Assembly: GCA_019359495.1 (NCBI GenBank)
Contig: JAHHHF010000087.1
Coordinates: forward strand, 50,573-114,572
Length of the DNA: 64,000 bases
Source: Goleter apudmare HA4340-LM2
Lineage (GTDB): Bacteria > Cyanobacteriota > Cyanobacteriia > Cyanobacteriales > Nostocaceae
Direction of reading: 5' to 3'
Below are positions 46,311 through 55,596 of the stretch, one piece after another. Position 1 is the first letter of the stretch, and each line of letters begins with the position of its first letter. The notes beneath the pieces were generated by a model that did no database searches, had not been told where the DNA came from, and worked only from the letters and a program-made list of their open reading frames with translations. A program made the position numbers and the translations under genes.

Positions 46311-47858
46311 ATGGAAGCCATTGGTTATCCTCATTTGGTTTCAGTCTCCGAGGCATCTAAAAGCCTCGAGGTTGCTCCTGTCCGAATGAATTTCAATTTT
46401 TTGAACTGGACAAAGCTATCTACCATTGCGGTAATACGTCTGTTATCTGTTTCCCTGACTGTGGGGATTTTGAGTATAGCAGGGCAAGCTTTAGCGGTTC
46501 AGAAAGTCGGCAGTAGTGGCGCTGAAGTTACAACCATCCAACGGTGTTTAAGCAAATTAGGCTACTTTCGTGGCCCTGTGACTGGCAATTTTGCTTCCTT
46601 AACCCAACAAGCAGTGATTAGCTTTCAGCAAGCGAATCAGCTACCTGCTGATGGGGTTGTGGGGAATGTGACTCAACAAAGGCTGCAACAAGCCTGCCAA
46701 AGTAGAACTCCTAGTGGTAATCTGCAACTAGGTAGCAGAGGCCCCGCAGTATCTAGGTTACAAGAGCGTCTCAAGCAGTTAGGTTATTTTGAAGGCCCCA
46801 TCACAGGCTATTACGGCCCTAAAACTCAGCAAGCAGTCATTAGATCCCAGCAGTCTTCTAGGGTTCGCAATAGTGCGATCGCTCCTACTACAATTAGACA
46901 GGCGAATTTCAGAACTAGTCAAGGTGGGGAATATCCTGTACTCTCTGAAGGCAACACTGGTGAAGCAGTAACTAGGTTGCAACAACGTTTAAAACAGTTG
47001 GGCTATTTTCCAGCCAATCCCACTGGTAATTATGGGCCAATTACCAGAGACGCGGTGATTGCTTTCCAACGCAACTCTGGTATACCTGTGAATGGCATTG
47101 CCAATCAGCAAACCTGGAATGCATTACTGGGTTATTCTCAAAATCAGGTTGTAGCTAGACCTAGTCTGTCTACTGAGCAAGTGAGAGAATTACAAGAGCG
47201 TTTGCGGGCATTAGGTTATCTAAGAGCTAATTCTACGGGCTATTTTGGCCCTCTGACTAAGGATGCATTGATCAGATTTCAGAGAGATTATCGACTATCT
47301 GCTAATGGAATAGCTGATGCTCAAGCTTTAGCAGCAGTACAGCAAGTTTCCCAAAATCAATACGCTAATCAACCAGCCGCAAATTATTTCGCTACAAATA
47401 TACCACCAGCTAATCAAGCAGCCAGAAATTATCTCACTGTGGGTGATAGTGGCGAGAATGTGAAAGCAGTGCAAGAGCGGCTGTTACAAATAGGCTTTTT
47501 TAATACCAATCCTGACGGCTATTTCGGTGAAAGTACGAAGTCATATGTGTATGCATTCCAGCAATATGCTCGCCTGAATCCGACTGGAAATGTAGATCCG
47601 CAAACATGGCAAGCATTAGGTTTGAATACTTCTCCTATAAGTAATAGTGCTAATACTAATCGTTACGTTGTCATAGTGCCTATTCACAATCCTGATACTC
47701 TTAATAAAGTCCGGCAGTATCTACCTAATTCTGTTGTAGAGAAATCAGGTTTGGGGGATTATGTTAAAGCCGGAGCATTTGGCGATCGCTCACTAGCAGA
47801 AAACTTCTCTAAACAGTTGCGCTCATACGGCTTTGATGCACGGGTAGAGTATTTTTAA
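46311..47858 (+). CDS. Exported protein with multiple peptidoglycan-binding repeats
   Basis: The 515-residue product has a hydrophobic signal segment (IRLLSVSLTVGILSIAGQAL) after about 40 residues, so a second start at the in-frame Met of MNFNFLNWTK (46386) is possible. Five PG_binding_1 modules follow. Their shared pattern is V--LQ-RL--LGYF-G--TG-YGP-T--AVI-FQ (for example LQQRLKQLGYFPANPTGNYG and LQERLRALGYLRANSTGYFG). The C-terminal ~70 residues (RYVVIVPIHNPDTLNKVRQY to SYGFDARVEYF) resemble a SPOR domain. A role at the cell wall or septum is inferred. Catalytic residues were not seen. Confidence 0.88.
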   Translation: MEAIGYPHLVSVSEASKSLEVAPVRMNFNFLNWTKLSTIAVIRLLSVSLTVGILSIAGQALAVQKVGSSGAEVTTIQRCLSKLGYFRGPVTGNFASLTQQAVISFQQANQLPADGVVGNVTQQRLQQACQSRTPSGNLQLGSRGPAVSRLQERLKQLGYFEGPITGYYGPKTQQAVIRSQQSSRVRNSAIAPTTIRQANFRTSQGGEYPVLSEGNTGEAVTRLQQRLKQLGYFPANPTGNYGPITRDAVIAFQRNSGIPVNGIANQQTWNALLGYSQNQVVARPSLSTEQVRELQERLRALGYLRANSTGYFGPLTKDALIRFQRDYRLSANGIADAQALAAVQQVSQNQYANQPAANYFATNIPPANQAARNYLTVGDSGENVKAVQERLLQIGFFNTNPDGYFGESTKSYVYAFQQYARLNPTGNVDPQTWQALGLNTSPISNSANTNRYVVIVPIHNPDTLNKVRQYLPNSVVEKSGLGDYVKAGAFGDRSLAENFSKQLRSYGFDARVEYF

Positions 47859-47894
47859 GGGAGCGCAAAATAAAATATAAACTTAAAGTATGAT

Positions 47895-47923
47895 GAAGCC
47901 GTTCGCTCTGAGGGAACGGCTTC
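47895..47923. repeat. 10-bp inverted repeat GAAGCCGTTC
   Basis: GAAGCCGTTC and GAACGGCTTC (47914-47923) form a perfect stem with a nine-base loop. It lies just after the peptidoglycan-binding gene and might end its transcript, but no T-run follows. Confidence 0.55.
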
Positions 47924-47949
47924 GCGCACTATGATTAAGGAAAATTATC

Positions 47950-48173
47950 ATGATCCAATTTACCTCTAAGCTGGTAACGGTTGATGATTTTATTACTCAC
48001 TATGCAGATAGCGATCGCTATGAACTTATTGATGGTGAATTAGTCGAAATTGAACCTACAATTACAGTTTGTATACTACAAGGAGACGAGTATCAAAAAC
48101 AGTTGTTTTAAACAACGAACAACTTGTTTCCTCCATTTTTCCTAATTTACAATTAACAGCACAAGTCCCCTAA
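47950..48173 (+). pseudogene. Uma2-family (DUF820) endonuclease remnant
   Basis: The frame starts MIQFTSKLVTVDDFITHYAD and continues SDRYELIDGELVEIEPT, the typical start of Uma2 family proteins. It then jumps to the C-terminal ILQGDEYQK, with the middle (about 120 residues) missing. A one-base shift near 48102 moves the true C-terminus (VVLNNEQLVSSIFPNLQLTA) to another frame, ending at 48171-48173. Uma2 proteins belong to the PD-(D/E)XK nuclease group and are abundant in Nostoc. This copy is clearly non-functional. Confidence 0.8.
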
Positions 48174-48195
48174 AGTTACTAGATAGTAGTGAAAA

Positions 48196-50796
48196 TTATG
48201 CCACTAAAAAAGAGTTACTAAATCTCCGGGATTTAGATTTTCGTAATAGCTTTGTGGTGTCTTCAGCCGATAAGGGACGACTAAAAAGATAGCCTTGCAT
48301 GAGTTTGCAATTTAGAACTTGCAATAAATTCCGTTGTTCTTCAGTTTCCACTCCTTCAGCAACAACGGCAAGATTTAATCCATGTGCTAATGCAATGATT
48401 GCCGTGGCGATCGCTGCATCATAATTACCAGTTTTGAGATCACGCACAAAGGATTTGTCAATTTTTAAGCAATGGATAGGGAAATTTTTTAAATAACTTA
48501 AGGAACTATATCCTGTACCAAAATCGTCGATAGATATAGAAACACCCATATTATACAATTCTTGCAAAATCGTTTGCGTTAAGCCTATATTTTTCATGGC
48601 AACACTTTCAGTAATTTCTAACTCTAAACACTGATGGTTTAATTTAGTTTGTGATAGTATTTGCTCTATCATACTGACTAAGTTGGATTGCTGAAACTGC
48701 CTAGCAGAAAGATTGACAGCTACTGATAATGAGGGCATTTCTAAAGCATCTTGCCAAGCTTTGTTTTGGGCGCAAGCAGTTTGTAAAACCCATTCACCAA
48801 TAGATAAAATCAGTCCGGTATCTTCAGCGATGGGGATAAACTTTTCTGGAGGAATGAAACCAAGATCGAAATTTTTCCAACGTAGCAAAGCTTCAAATTT
48901 GGTAATTTCTCCAGTGGCGATATTAACTTGTGGTTGGTAGTAAACTTCAAATTCTTGCCGCTCTAAAGCTTGGTAGAGACTATTTTCTAAAATTAATAAT
49001 TCTGAAGTTTGAGAGGTAATACCTGAGTGATAAAACTGATAGTGGTTACGTCCTTGGGACTTTACCCGATATAAGGCTGCATCAGCGTGTTTAATTAGGG
49101 TTTCTGCATCCTCTCCGTGCATGGGATAGAGGGCAATGCCAATACTGACACTGATATGTAAGTGGTGATTTTCTATATCAAATACTGGTTTAAAAGCTGT
49201 GAGAATCTGCTCTTGAATCTCAGCAACATTTTTAGCGTCATTAATATCAGGTAAAAGTAGGGTAAACTCATCACCTCCCCAACGAGCAAGAGTATCGTCC
49301 ACTCGCAGACATTTAGTCAGCCGTTGTGCAACACTTTGCAACAGTTGATCACCAATGGCATGTCCTAGTGTATCGTTGATGGTTTTAAATCTATCTAAGT
49401 CCAAAAAACAAACAGCTAATTTATTACCACTGCGATGTGCTTGTTGCAATGACTCAGCCAGACGCTCATTGAATAGTACTCGGTTAGGTAGATTCGTCAA
49501 CAGATCGTGTAAAGCCTGATGGCGAATTCTAGCTTCTGCTAGTTTGTGGGCTGTGACATCCCGAAAACTCCAGACTCTACCAACGATTTTGTCTCCCAGG
49601 CGTTGCGGTTGGGAATAACGCTCCAGCACTCTGCCATCTTTAAACGCGATCGCATCATAAATTTGCGTGTCTGGGTTAACGTGTAATTCTCTAATGGTAG
49701 CAAGATAACGTCTAGGATCTTCTAGCTCTTTCATTGCCACTCTTAGCGCTGCACGATAATTTCCTGAAGATATGAGTGACTCAGGAATGCGCCACATCTG
49801 AAGGAATTTTTGGTTAAAGCCTGCAACATTCCCTTGAGTATCTACTACTAAAATACCGTCGGCAGTGGATTCTAATGTTGCCCATTGCAAAGAAAGGGAT
49901 TTTTCTAGTTCTTGCTGTATGCGCTGGCGTTCTGCAATCTCATTGTGCAATTGATCTGTACGTTCTTGCACTCTATTTTCTAGCTGGGAGGCAAAATTTC
50001 GGGTTTCTACAATCACTTGTTGTAGCTTATTATCTACTAACAAACTCTCATTTGCTAAGGAAATTATACCTGCTACTGCTTGTAAAAATGCTATTTCTGT
50101 TGCTTGCCAAACTCGCGCTTCTACACAATCATCAAATCTCATAAAACCGATAAACTTGCCTTTGCTGATAATTGGCAAAAGTAAAATCGCATCAATACCT
50201 TGTAGCCCTAAAATCTGAATATTAGATTCACTTAATTCTCGTAAAATTTCAACAACTATCTCACCACGCAATAGTTTCTGTAGCCAGTCTGGCGGAAATT
50301 CCACATACGATAGGTTTTGCCAAGGATGGTTGTTAATTTGTGATGGGATACCTTGAGCACACCACTCATCCCGCAGACACATCAATAATTCACCGTTATC
50401 TGAGTAATAATTTTCTAATACATAAACACGACTAAATTTACAGGTTTTACCCAGAGTTTGGAGAATTGCTCCATAGGATTTGCCACGGTGATTAAAATTC
50501 AGCAAAGATTGTTCAACAGCTATCAAGGCGTCTAAATATTCAGCACTGAAATTTTGAGTAACTGCTTGGAGATAGTTACTAGGTTGCTTGCCTTCTTCTT
50601 GCCTAATATTTCTGATCAACGAGTATTTTCTTTTCTCCCTGCCGGATAAATTCTTCTTTCTAATAGCTAAATAGTAGGTAGTTTTGTATTCAGCCAGTAG
50701 TATATTTTTGAGTTTTGGTATGAGATGATTTGAGATATATAAAACGATAAATTGTGCGCTTAAGCAGGTAAATAAACCAACCATCAAAAGTGTCAT
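48196..50796 (-). CDS. GAF-PAS-GGDEF-EAL cyclic-di-GMP protein
   Basis: The 866-residue protein starts with a membrane helix (MTLLMVGLFTCLSAQFIVLY). A GAF domain (about 115-260), a coiled coil (RVQERTDQLHNEIAERQR) and a PAS domain (about 305-420) precede the catalytic part. The diguanylate cyclase has an intact RWGGDEF and, five residues before it, an RVDD I-site for product inhibition. The phosphodiesterase has KFEALLRW (EAL intact), the ITESVA glutamate and SIDDFGTGYSSLSYL. Both activities could be present. It presumably controls c-di-GMP in response to a GAF/PAS signal. It is monocistronic. Confidence 0.93.
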   Translation of the reverse strand: MTLLMVGLFTCLSAQFIVLYISNHLIPKLKNILLAEYKTTYYLAIRKKNLSGREKRKYSLIRNIRQEEGKQPSNYLQAVTQNFSAEYLDALIAVEQSLLNFNHRGKSYGAILQTLGKTCKFSRVYVLENYYSDNGELLMCLRDEWCAQGIPSQINNHPWQNLSYVEFPPDWLQKLLRGEIVVEILRELSESNIQILGLQGIDAILLLPIISKGKFIGFMRFDDCVEARVWQATEIAFLQAVAGIISLANESLLVDNKLQQVIVETRNFASQLENRVQERTDQLHNEIAERQRIQQELEKSLSLQWATLESTADGILVVDTQGNVAGFNQKFLQMWRIPESLISSGNYRAALRVAMKELEDPRRYLATIRELHVNPDTQIYDAIAFKDGRVLERYSQPQRLGDKIVGRVWSFRDVTAHKLAEARIRHQALHDLLTNLPNRVLFNERLAESLQQAHRSGNKLAVCFLDLDRFKTINDTLGHAIGDQLLQSVAQRLTKCLRVDDTLARWGGDEFTLLLPDINDAKNVAEIQEQILTAFKPVFDIENHHLHISVSIGIALYPMHGEDAETLIKHADAALYRVKSQGRNHYQFYHSGITSQTSELLILENSLYQALERQEFEVYYQPQVNIATGEITKFEALLRWKNFDLGFIPPEKFIPIAEDTGLILSIGEWVLQTACAQNKAWQDALEMPSLSVAVNLSARQFQQSNLVSMIEQILSQTKLNHQCLELEITESVAMKNIGLTQTILQELYNMGVSISIDDFGTGYSSLSYLKNFPIHCLKIDKSFVRDLKTGNYDAAIATAIIALAHGLNLAVVAEGVETEEQRNLLQVLNCKLMQGYLFSRPLSAEDTTKLLRKSKSRRFSNSFLVA

Positions 50797-51819
50797 GGTA
50801 GTCTCTGCTACGGTGAATAGTACATAAATTGTTGTTGAGAATACTTTTTTCTTCTCATCTTGAATAACTCAAATTAATATATAGAAATATCTTGTAATTT
50901 CTGAAAAACTGGCATTTTTTGCACCTAAACTTTAGGCTCTAAATTGCCTACCTAGATCAGGACATATATGCTCAATCTCCGAACCTAGCAAACAAAGACA
51001 GATTCGTTAAGTGTATTTCAAAAATTAGATGTGTATCCTATATATAAACTAGAGTTTAGGCATGTATATCATCTGATTAGTGGCAACCTCTCTCAGCTTT
51101 GAACAACAAATTATCCCAAATAAAAAGTTACTTGAGCAGTTGTCATTATTTAAATTGGCGTTTTTAAAGAGTCTGGTTCATGGTTCAGCAAAATCAAGAA
51201 TACATTGGAGAATTATTACTAAGTGAGTAATTAAATACTATATTATTCTTTGCAAATTTCATACTTACATAGGCTGAGGTAAAACAATATCTGAGCACTT
51301 AAGTATGTATTCAACCTTTTATACTAAACTGCTTAATTTATATTTTTATAAACTTAAGCATAACTTAAGATTTGCAAAAACCCTAAAATACTACTGACTT
51401 ATATTTTATAAATATTTGTATCGTTTTAATAAAAAAATTCTAAAACCGAAAAATCAAAACCTCACTCTTGCTTTACCTTCTGGGTAAATCTCTCCCTCTT
51501 TGAGATGCGTTTGAGGGATATCCACTAGGACAGAGTGAGGTTTGATGTCTACGTAGTCAAGAGGAAGGCACACAAGAGGACAGATGAGGTTATCTGGCTA
51601 CCCCTATACTTCTAGCCCTTTCAAGGTGACTCGTGAAATTTCTTTTTTTCTCTCTGCTGACTCTGCTTCTCTGCGGTTAAAAAGTAATTAATTGAACCGC
51701 AGAGGGCGCAGCGCAAGGTCTGAGCGGAGGCAGAACTTTTCAAGACAGAGGACACGGAAGTAAGAGATTATACAGGTCTTTATTTTCAAGAATTTTGATA
51801 AACCTTGAAAGGGCTACCC
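50797..51819. other. 1-kb gene-free region with two inverted-repeat elements
   Basis: No credible gene was found. The left half is AT-rich and holds the promoter of the GGDEF/EAL gene. The right half holds a 92-bp inverted repeat (51454-51545) and a 200-bp element (51596-51829). Confidence 0.6.
51454..51545. repeat. Inverted repeat TCAAAACCTCACTCT
   Basis: TCAAAACCTCACTCT (51454-51468) and AGAGTGAGGTTTGA (51532-51545) bound a unit of 92 bases. The ends differ by one extra A. The unit has no coding capacity and looks like a small mobile repeat. Confidence 0.65.
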
Positions 51820-51829
51820 CTATACTTCT
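51596..51829. repeat. MITE-like element flanked by an 18-bp direct repeat
   Basis: GGCTACCCCTATACTTCT occurs at 51596-51613 and at 51812-51829. Inside lie 13-bp inverted ends AGCCCTTTCAAGG (51614-51626) and CCTTGAAAGGGCT (51803-51815), the second overlapping the direct repeat by four bases. An inner palindrome CTCTGCGGTT/AACCGCAGAG lies at 51669-51704. The right direct-repeat copy runs over the stop codon of the ABC permease gene at 51820. The element thus ends at or within the 3' end of that gene. Confidence 0.65.
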
Positions 51830-53505
51830 GCCAGCAATGCCTTTGTAGCGGACTCTCCAGCTTTTTTTAACTTCTTTGTCAGTTGGAATACTAATAATCC
51901 TGCCATACTCCAATAACCCAGTATCGCCATAAATGATGTGATACCCGATAGCGACATCCCCTCAGGAGAAATCACTAGTATTGGCCCAGCTATGGAAAAT
52001 AGCCAGAGAAAAGAATTGTTAGCAGAGTAAGAGTAAAACATCGCCACTATGATCACTGGTAGTATAATCACAGCACTGACTATGCCAGTAGCCCAAAATA
52101 CTCGATGTTGATTTTTCATCAAGAATATGAGTTGGGCTAAAGCTGCATAAAACATTTCTAAACTAGCAGCTAAGGTTAGACCAAAAAATGCAGCGAGTTT
52201 ATAATTAAGTTCCACATGAGATAGTAGTACAAGTATACCTGAAGCAACGCTGACAATTGTGACATTCACAGAGATCGCTAACAGCGCTGGACTTTTCTCA
52301 CCCCATATTAAATCATTGACTAAAGTGCGATCGCGCAATCCTTGAGAAATAGACATTTTCCGATAGCGTGCCCAATCTTGCAACGTTTGGCGATGAGGAC
52401 TCAGCGCCGCAATTAGATAGAAGAACAACCCGAAGTTTAATAACAATAGACACGCAATGTTCTCAGCGATGAGATTTGATCTGGGAGACGGCTGAAAGAC
52501 TAATCTTTGCCAATTTGCACATCCTACGGTGACTAATGCAAAACAAGAGCTTAATAAATAACTCTGTTGCTTGCTCAACATAGTTGCATTCGGATCACGA
52601 AAACAACGCTGCAAAGATTGCCAGATAAAGTATGTTCCTATCCCGTTAACTAATAACGTAAATCCAATTCTAGTGAATGGATTTTCCCCTAATGGTAGAG
52701 CAAACCAATGGAAATTAACGTTAGATAAGTTAATCAATAAAGAATTGGGGATGAAGTTAGATGGATTAAATATCCAGAGAATAATCACTGGATAGTCATC
52801 AAGTTTGCCAGGAACAATATCTTGTTGAGTGAGTAAGAGAAATCCTAAAACTACACCACTTCCTAACCAAGCTTGAAAACCACTAAGCCAAGAACCTACT
52901 AGCCCAAAAAGCAGCGAACCACTATAGTAAAAAACACAACTAGCAATGATCACGAGGTAGAAGCTGAAAATTCCAATTATGGGTATTTTTGCACTCAATC
53001 CTAACCACAAATGTAAAGGAACAGCTAGCAAGGCTACCAGATAAAGTAAGATGGGAACCCCCAGCATTTTGCCAGATAGAACACTCTGAGGTGATTGGGG
53101 ACTCAGGCGAATAAAATTGAGTGTCTCACGGCGTTCTTCGCTGGCTAAATCATTAATTAATAGATAGCTTCCTGCTACCAAAAGTGTCAAACACCCAATA
53201 ATACTGAGCGCTTTAAATATATCTAAAGACCATAATTGCCAATTGATAATCACATTACCAAATTCATCTAGGAGGCATTTGGGGGTACCATACACTTCTG
53301 CTCCTGTGCAATATCTATTGGAGTAACCCTTCAGCACCATGTTATTAGTTGGTAGCTGGGCTAGGGAACCCAAATACAGTATAAATTGACCAAGGAGAGA
53401 GATAGCAGTTGCGAGCAAAATGTTACGTGTTTTCAAACGTCCTTTGAGTTCTCGTAACAGTTGGGGATTCCAGTCTCCTAGTCGATTAATTGAGTTAAAT
53501 GTCAT
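51820..53505 (-). CDS. ABC-2 type transporter permease
   Basis: The roughly 561-residue membrane protein begins MTFNSINRLGDWNPQLLREL and carries about 12 hydrophobic segments. The RRETLNFIRLSPQSPQSVLS motif after helix 2 is shared with the neighbouring permease at 53610-55433, whose N-terminus (IGDWNPQFLRELKGRLK) is also alike. The start at ATG 53505 has a GAGG site upstream; a TTG at 53520 would add five residues. With the other permease and the ATPase it would form a heteromeric exporter in the ABC-2 family. Substrate is unknown. The 3' end lies in a repeat element. Confidence 0.88.
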   Translation of the reverse strand: MTFNSINRLGDWNPQLLRELKGRLKTRNILLATAISLLGQFILYLGSLAQLPTNNMVLKGYSNRYCTGAEVYGTPKCLLDEFGNVIINWQLWSLDIFKALSIIGCLTLLVAGSYLLINDLASEERRETLNFIRLSPQSPQSVLSGKMLGVPILLYLVALLAVPLHLWLGLSAKIPIIGIFSFYLVIIASCVFYYSGSLLFGLVGSWLSGFQAWLGSGVVLGFLLLTQQDIVPGKLDDYPVIILWIFNPSNFIPNSLLINLSNVNFHWFALPLGENPFTRIGFTLLVNGIGTYFIWQSLQRCFRDPNATMLSKQQSYLLSSCFALVTVGCANWQRLVFQPSPRSNLIAENIACLLLLNFGLFFYLIAALSPHRQTLQDWARYRKMSISQGLRDRTLVNDLIWGEKSPALLAISVNVTIVSVASGILVLLSHVELNYKLAAFFGLTLAASLEMFYAALAQLIFLMKNQHRVFWATGIVSAVIILPVIIVAMFYSYSANNSFLWLFSIAGPILVISPEGMSLSGITSFMAILGYWSMAGLLVFQLTKKLKKAGESATKALLAEV

Positions 53506-53609
53506 AGCTAAAAGCCTCAAGGAATGGGGAATAAGAAATAGGAAATAGGGAACAAGTATCTATTTATTTTCTTCCTTTTCCCTATTTTCTACACTTTTTT
53601 ACTTTTTCA

Positions 53610-55433
53610 TTAACGTCCTGACAGCAATGCTTTTGTGCTAGATTCGCCAGCTAATTTCACTTGTTTTGCTAACCGGAAGTTTAACAATACTATAGCGGTA
53701 ACTTCCACAATAAATGCCATAAAAATTGTAGTGGTTGTGGCATATTCTACAGACGTCCAAGGAAAAGCTGAAAGCAGCCATAATGCAGCATTTTCAGCAG
53801 GTTTCATATCAAGAAATTGTAGAATTCCTGGTGGGAGAAGAATCACTGCGCCTACAGTACCAATTGCCCATAAAGAACGCTTGGGAGTTTTCATTAACAG
53901 CATTAACTGCGCGATGGTGGCATAAATCATCATCATACTGATGAATAAAACTAGACCTAAGAATGCTTTAAACTGTCCAACATCACCCATTTTATTGAGT
54001 AAAATCCAGAAGAATAATGGAGTTGAAGCAATTACAAGATTAATAGCGATCGCCATGAGTGCAGGACTCTTTTCATGCCAAATTAAATCTTGCCATAAAG
54101 ACTGAACGGGAGAACTCTGGCGATGAGCAGGGTTTTGGTGTCGATACCTTGCCCAATCTTGTATGCTTTGGCGATGGGGTGAGAGAACAGCTATTAACCC
54201 AAGCACTAACAGAAAATTGATTAATATTAAATCGATAATAGTTGTTCTAACATATTGGGCTTCAATATCTTGGATAGTGAATCCCATAATGATCACTTGG
54301 GAACAAGCTACTAGTGCATAACTTTGTCCTTTACTTAAGAGAGTAGAATTTTGATTATGAAAGCGGCGTTTTAGAACTTCCCAAACCCAGTAACTAGACA
54401 ATCCATAATTAAATAAATGCCAGCCAACAACACTAACAACATTTTTGCCTACTGGTAAATAAAAGAATTTCAATTCTTTTAATGGTGAACCTCGGTATAT
54501 ATTAAACCAGTTAGGAAATAGATAATTGGTGATATCCCAAGGGCTAAATAATCTTAATGATGCCATAGGACTATCGAAGGACATACCAGAAGTTGATGCC
54601 ATCGCCATTGTTATCAGCAAGAAAAGTAGCACTGAACCGCTACCTAACCAAGGTTGAAAGCCACTGAAGAAACGAGTAAATAACCCAAATAGCAGTGCTG
54701 CACTATAAAAGAAAATACAACTGCCAGCAAGCACAAGGTAGTAACTCAAAATATAACTCAAAGCTATTTTGGCAGAACGTCCAGCCCATATATGTAAAGG
54801 AATTGCTACCAGAGTAAATAGGTAAACTAAAATCGGTGCGCCTAAGAGCTTTCCAGTTAAAATGCTGCTGGCTGACTGGGGACTCAGGCGAATAAAATTC
54901 AATGTACCGCGATTTTCTTCTTTTGCTAAATCGTTAATTAGTAAATAAGTTCCTGCAACTAATAGTGTGAATACAAAAATCACACTGAATGACAAAAATA
55001 TATATTCATAATGGTCTCGCCACCATAGTTGTATATTAATTTCATTATCGGGGCAGAATGTATTATTTAAATACTTCTGCAAATCTTTGATTTGTGTTCC
55101 CAGTTGCTTAACTTGAGAATCCAAGCTACTCACAAGCTGTGAGTCTAAAGGTTTGATTTTTTTGGCATTACTTAACTGCTGATACAAAAAATCCTGTTGT
55201 CTGTAAAGGTCATTCTGTTGATTTTGATAACCTTTACTTAAGCGACAGTAAGAGGCCGTTAGGGGATATTTTTCACCAGGCAACTCTCGTAATTGATAAA
55301 GAAACACCACCAGCTGTAAAAGTAGAGATGTCACGACTGCGATCGCTACATGCAAAACTTTCAAACGACCTTTCAGTTCCCGCAAAAATTGTGGGTTCCA
55401 ATCACCGATTTTATCTACTAAATTGACCATCAT
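53610..55433 (-). CDS. ABC-2 type transporter permease (paralogue)
   Basis: The 607-residue protein is homologous to the downstream permease: DKIGDWNPQFLRELKGRLKV at the N-terminus and ENRGTLNFIRLSPQSASSIL after the second helix. An extra soluble loop of about 75 residues (KGYQNQQNDLYRQQDFLYQQ, coiled-coil-like) lies between helix 1 and helix 2 and is much shorter in the paralogue. At least ten membrane segments follow. It is the middle gene of a three-gene operon, 163 bases after the ATPase gene. Function is unknown. Confidence 0.88.
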   Translation of the reverse strand: MMVNLVDKIGDWNPQFLRELKGRLKVLHVAIAVVTSLLLQLVVFLYQLRELPGEKYPLTASYCRLSKGYQNQQNDLYRQQDFLYQQLSNAKKIKPLDSQLVSSLDSQVKQLGTQIKDLQKYLNNTFCPDNEINIQLWWRDHYEYIFLSFSVIFVFTLLVAGTYLLINDLAKEENRGTLNFIRLSPQSASSILTGKLLGAPILVYLFTLVAIPLHIWAGRSAKIALSYILSYYLVLAGSCIFFYSAALLFGLFTRFFSGFQPWLGSGSVLLFLLITMAMASTSGMSFDSPMASLRLFSPWDITNYLFPNWFNIYRGSPLKELKFFYLPVGKNVVSVVGWHLFNYGLSSYWVWEVLKRRFHNQNSTLLSKGQSYALVACSQVIIMGFTIQDIEAQYVRTTIIDLILINFLLVLGLIAVLSPHRQSIQDWARYRHQNPAHRQSSPVQSLWQDLIWHEKSPALMAIAINLVIASTPLFFWILLNKMGDVGQFKAFLGLVLFISMMMIYATIAQLMLLMKTPKRSLWAIGTVGAVILLPPGILQFLDMKPAENAALWLLSAFPWTSVEYATTTTIFMAFIVEVTAIVLLNFRLAKQVKLAGESSTKALLSGR

Positions 55434-55596
55434 AGAAGAAGTTTCCTAAATGATTACTAACTAGGTAAGTAAGCTGGCAGGAATAAACAGAACTATGTTA
55501 CGCAATCTAAATATAGCTGCAACCCTTACCAATGACCAATAACAAATGACAAATGACGACCCTAACTAGTTAACTATATTTGCACCTACCTACTTA

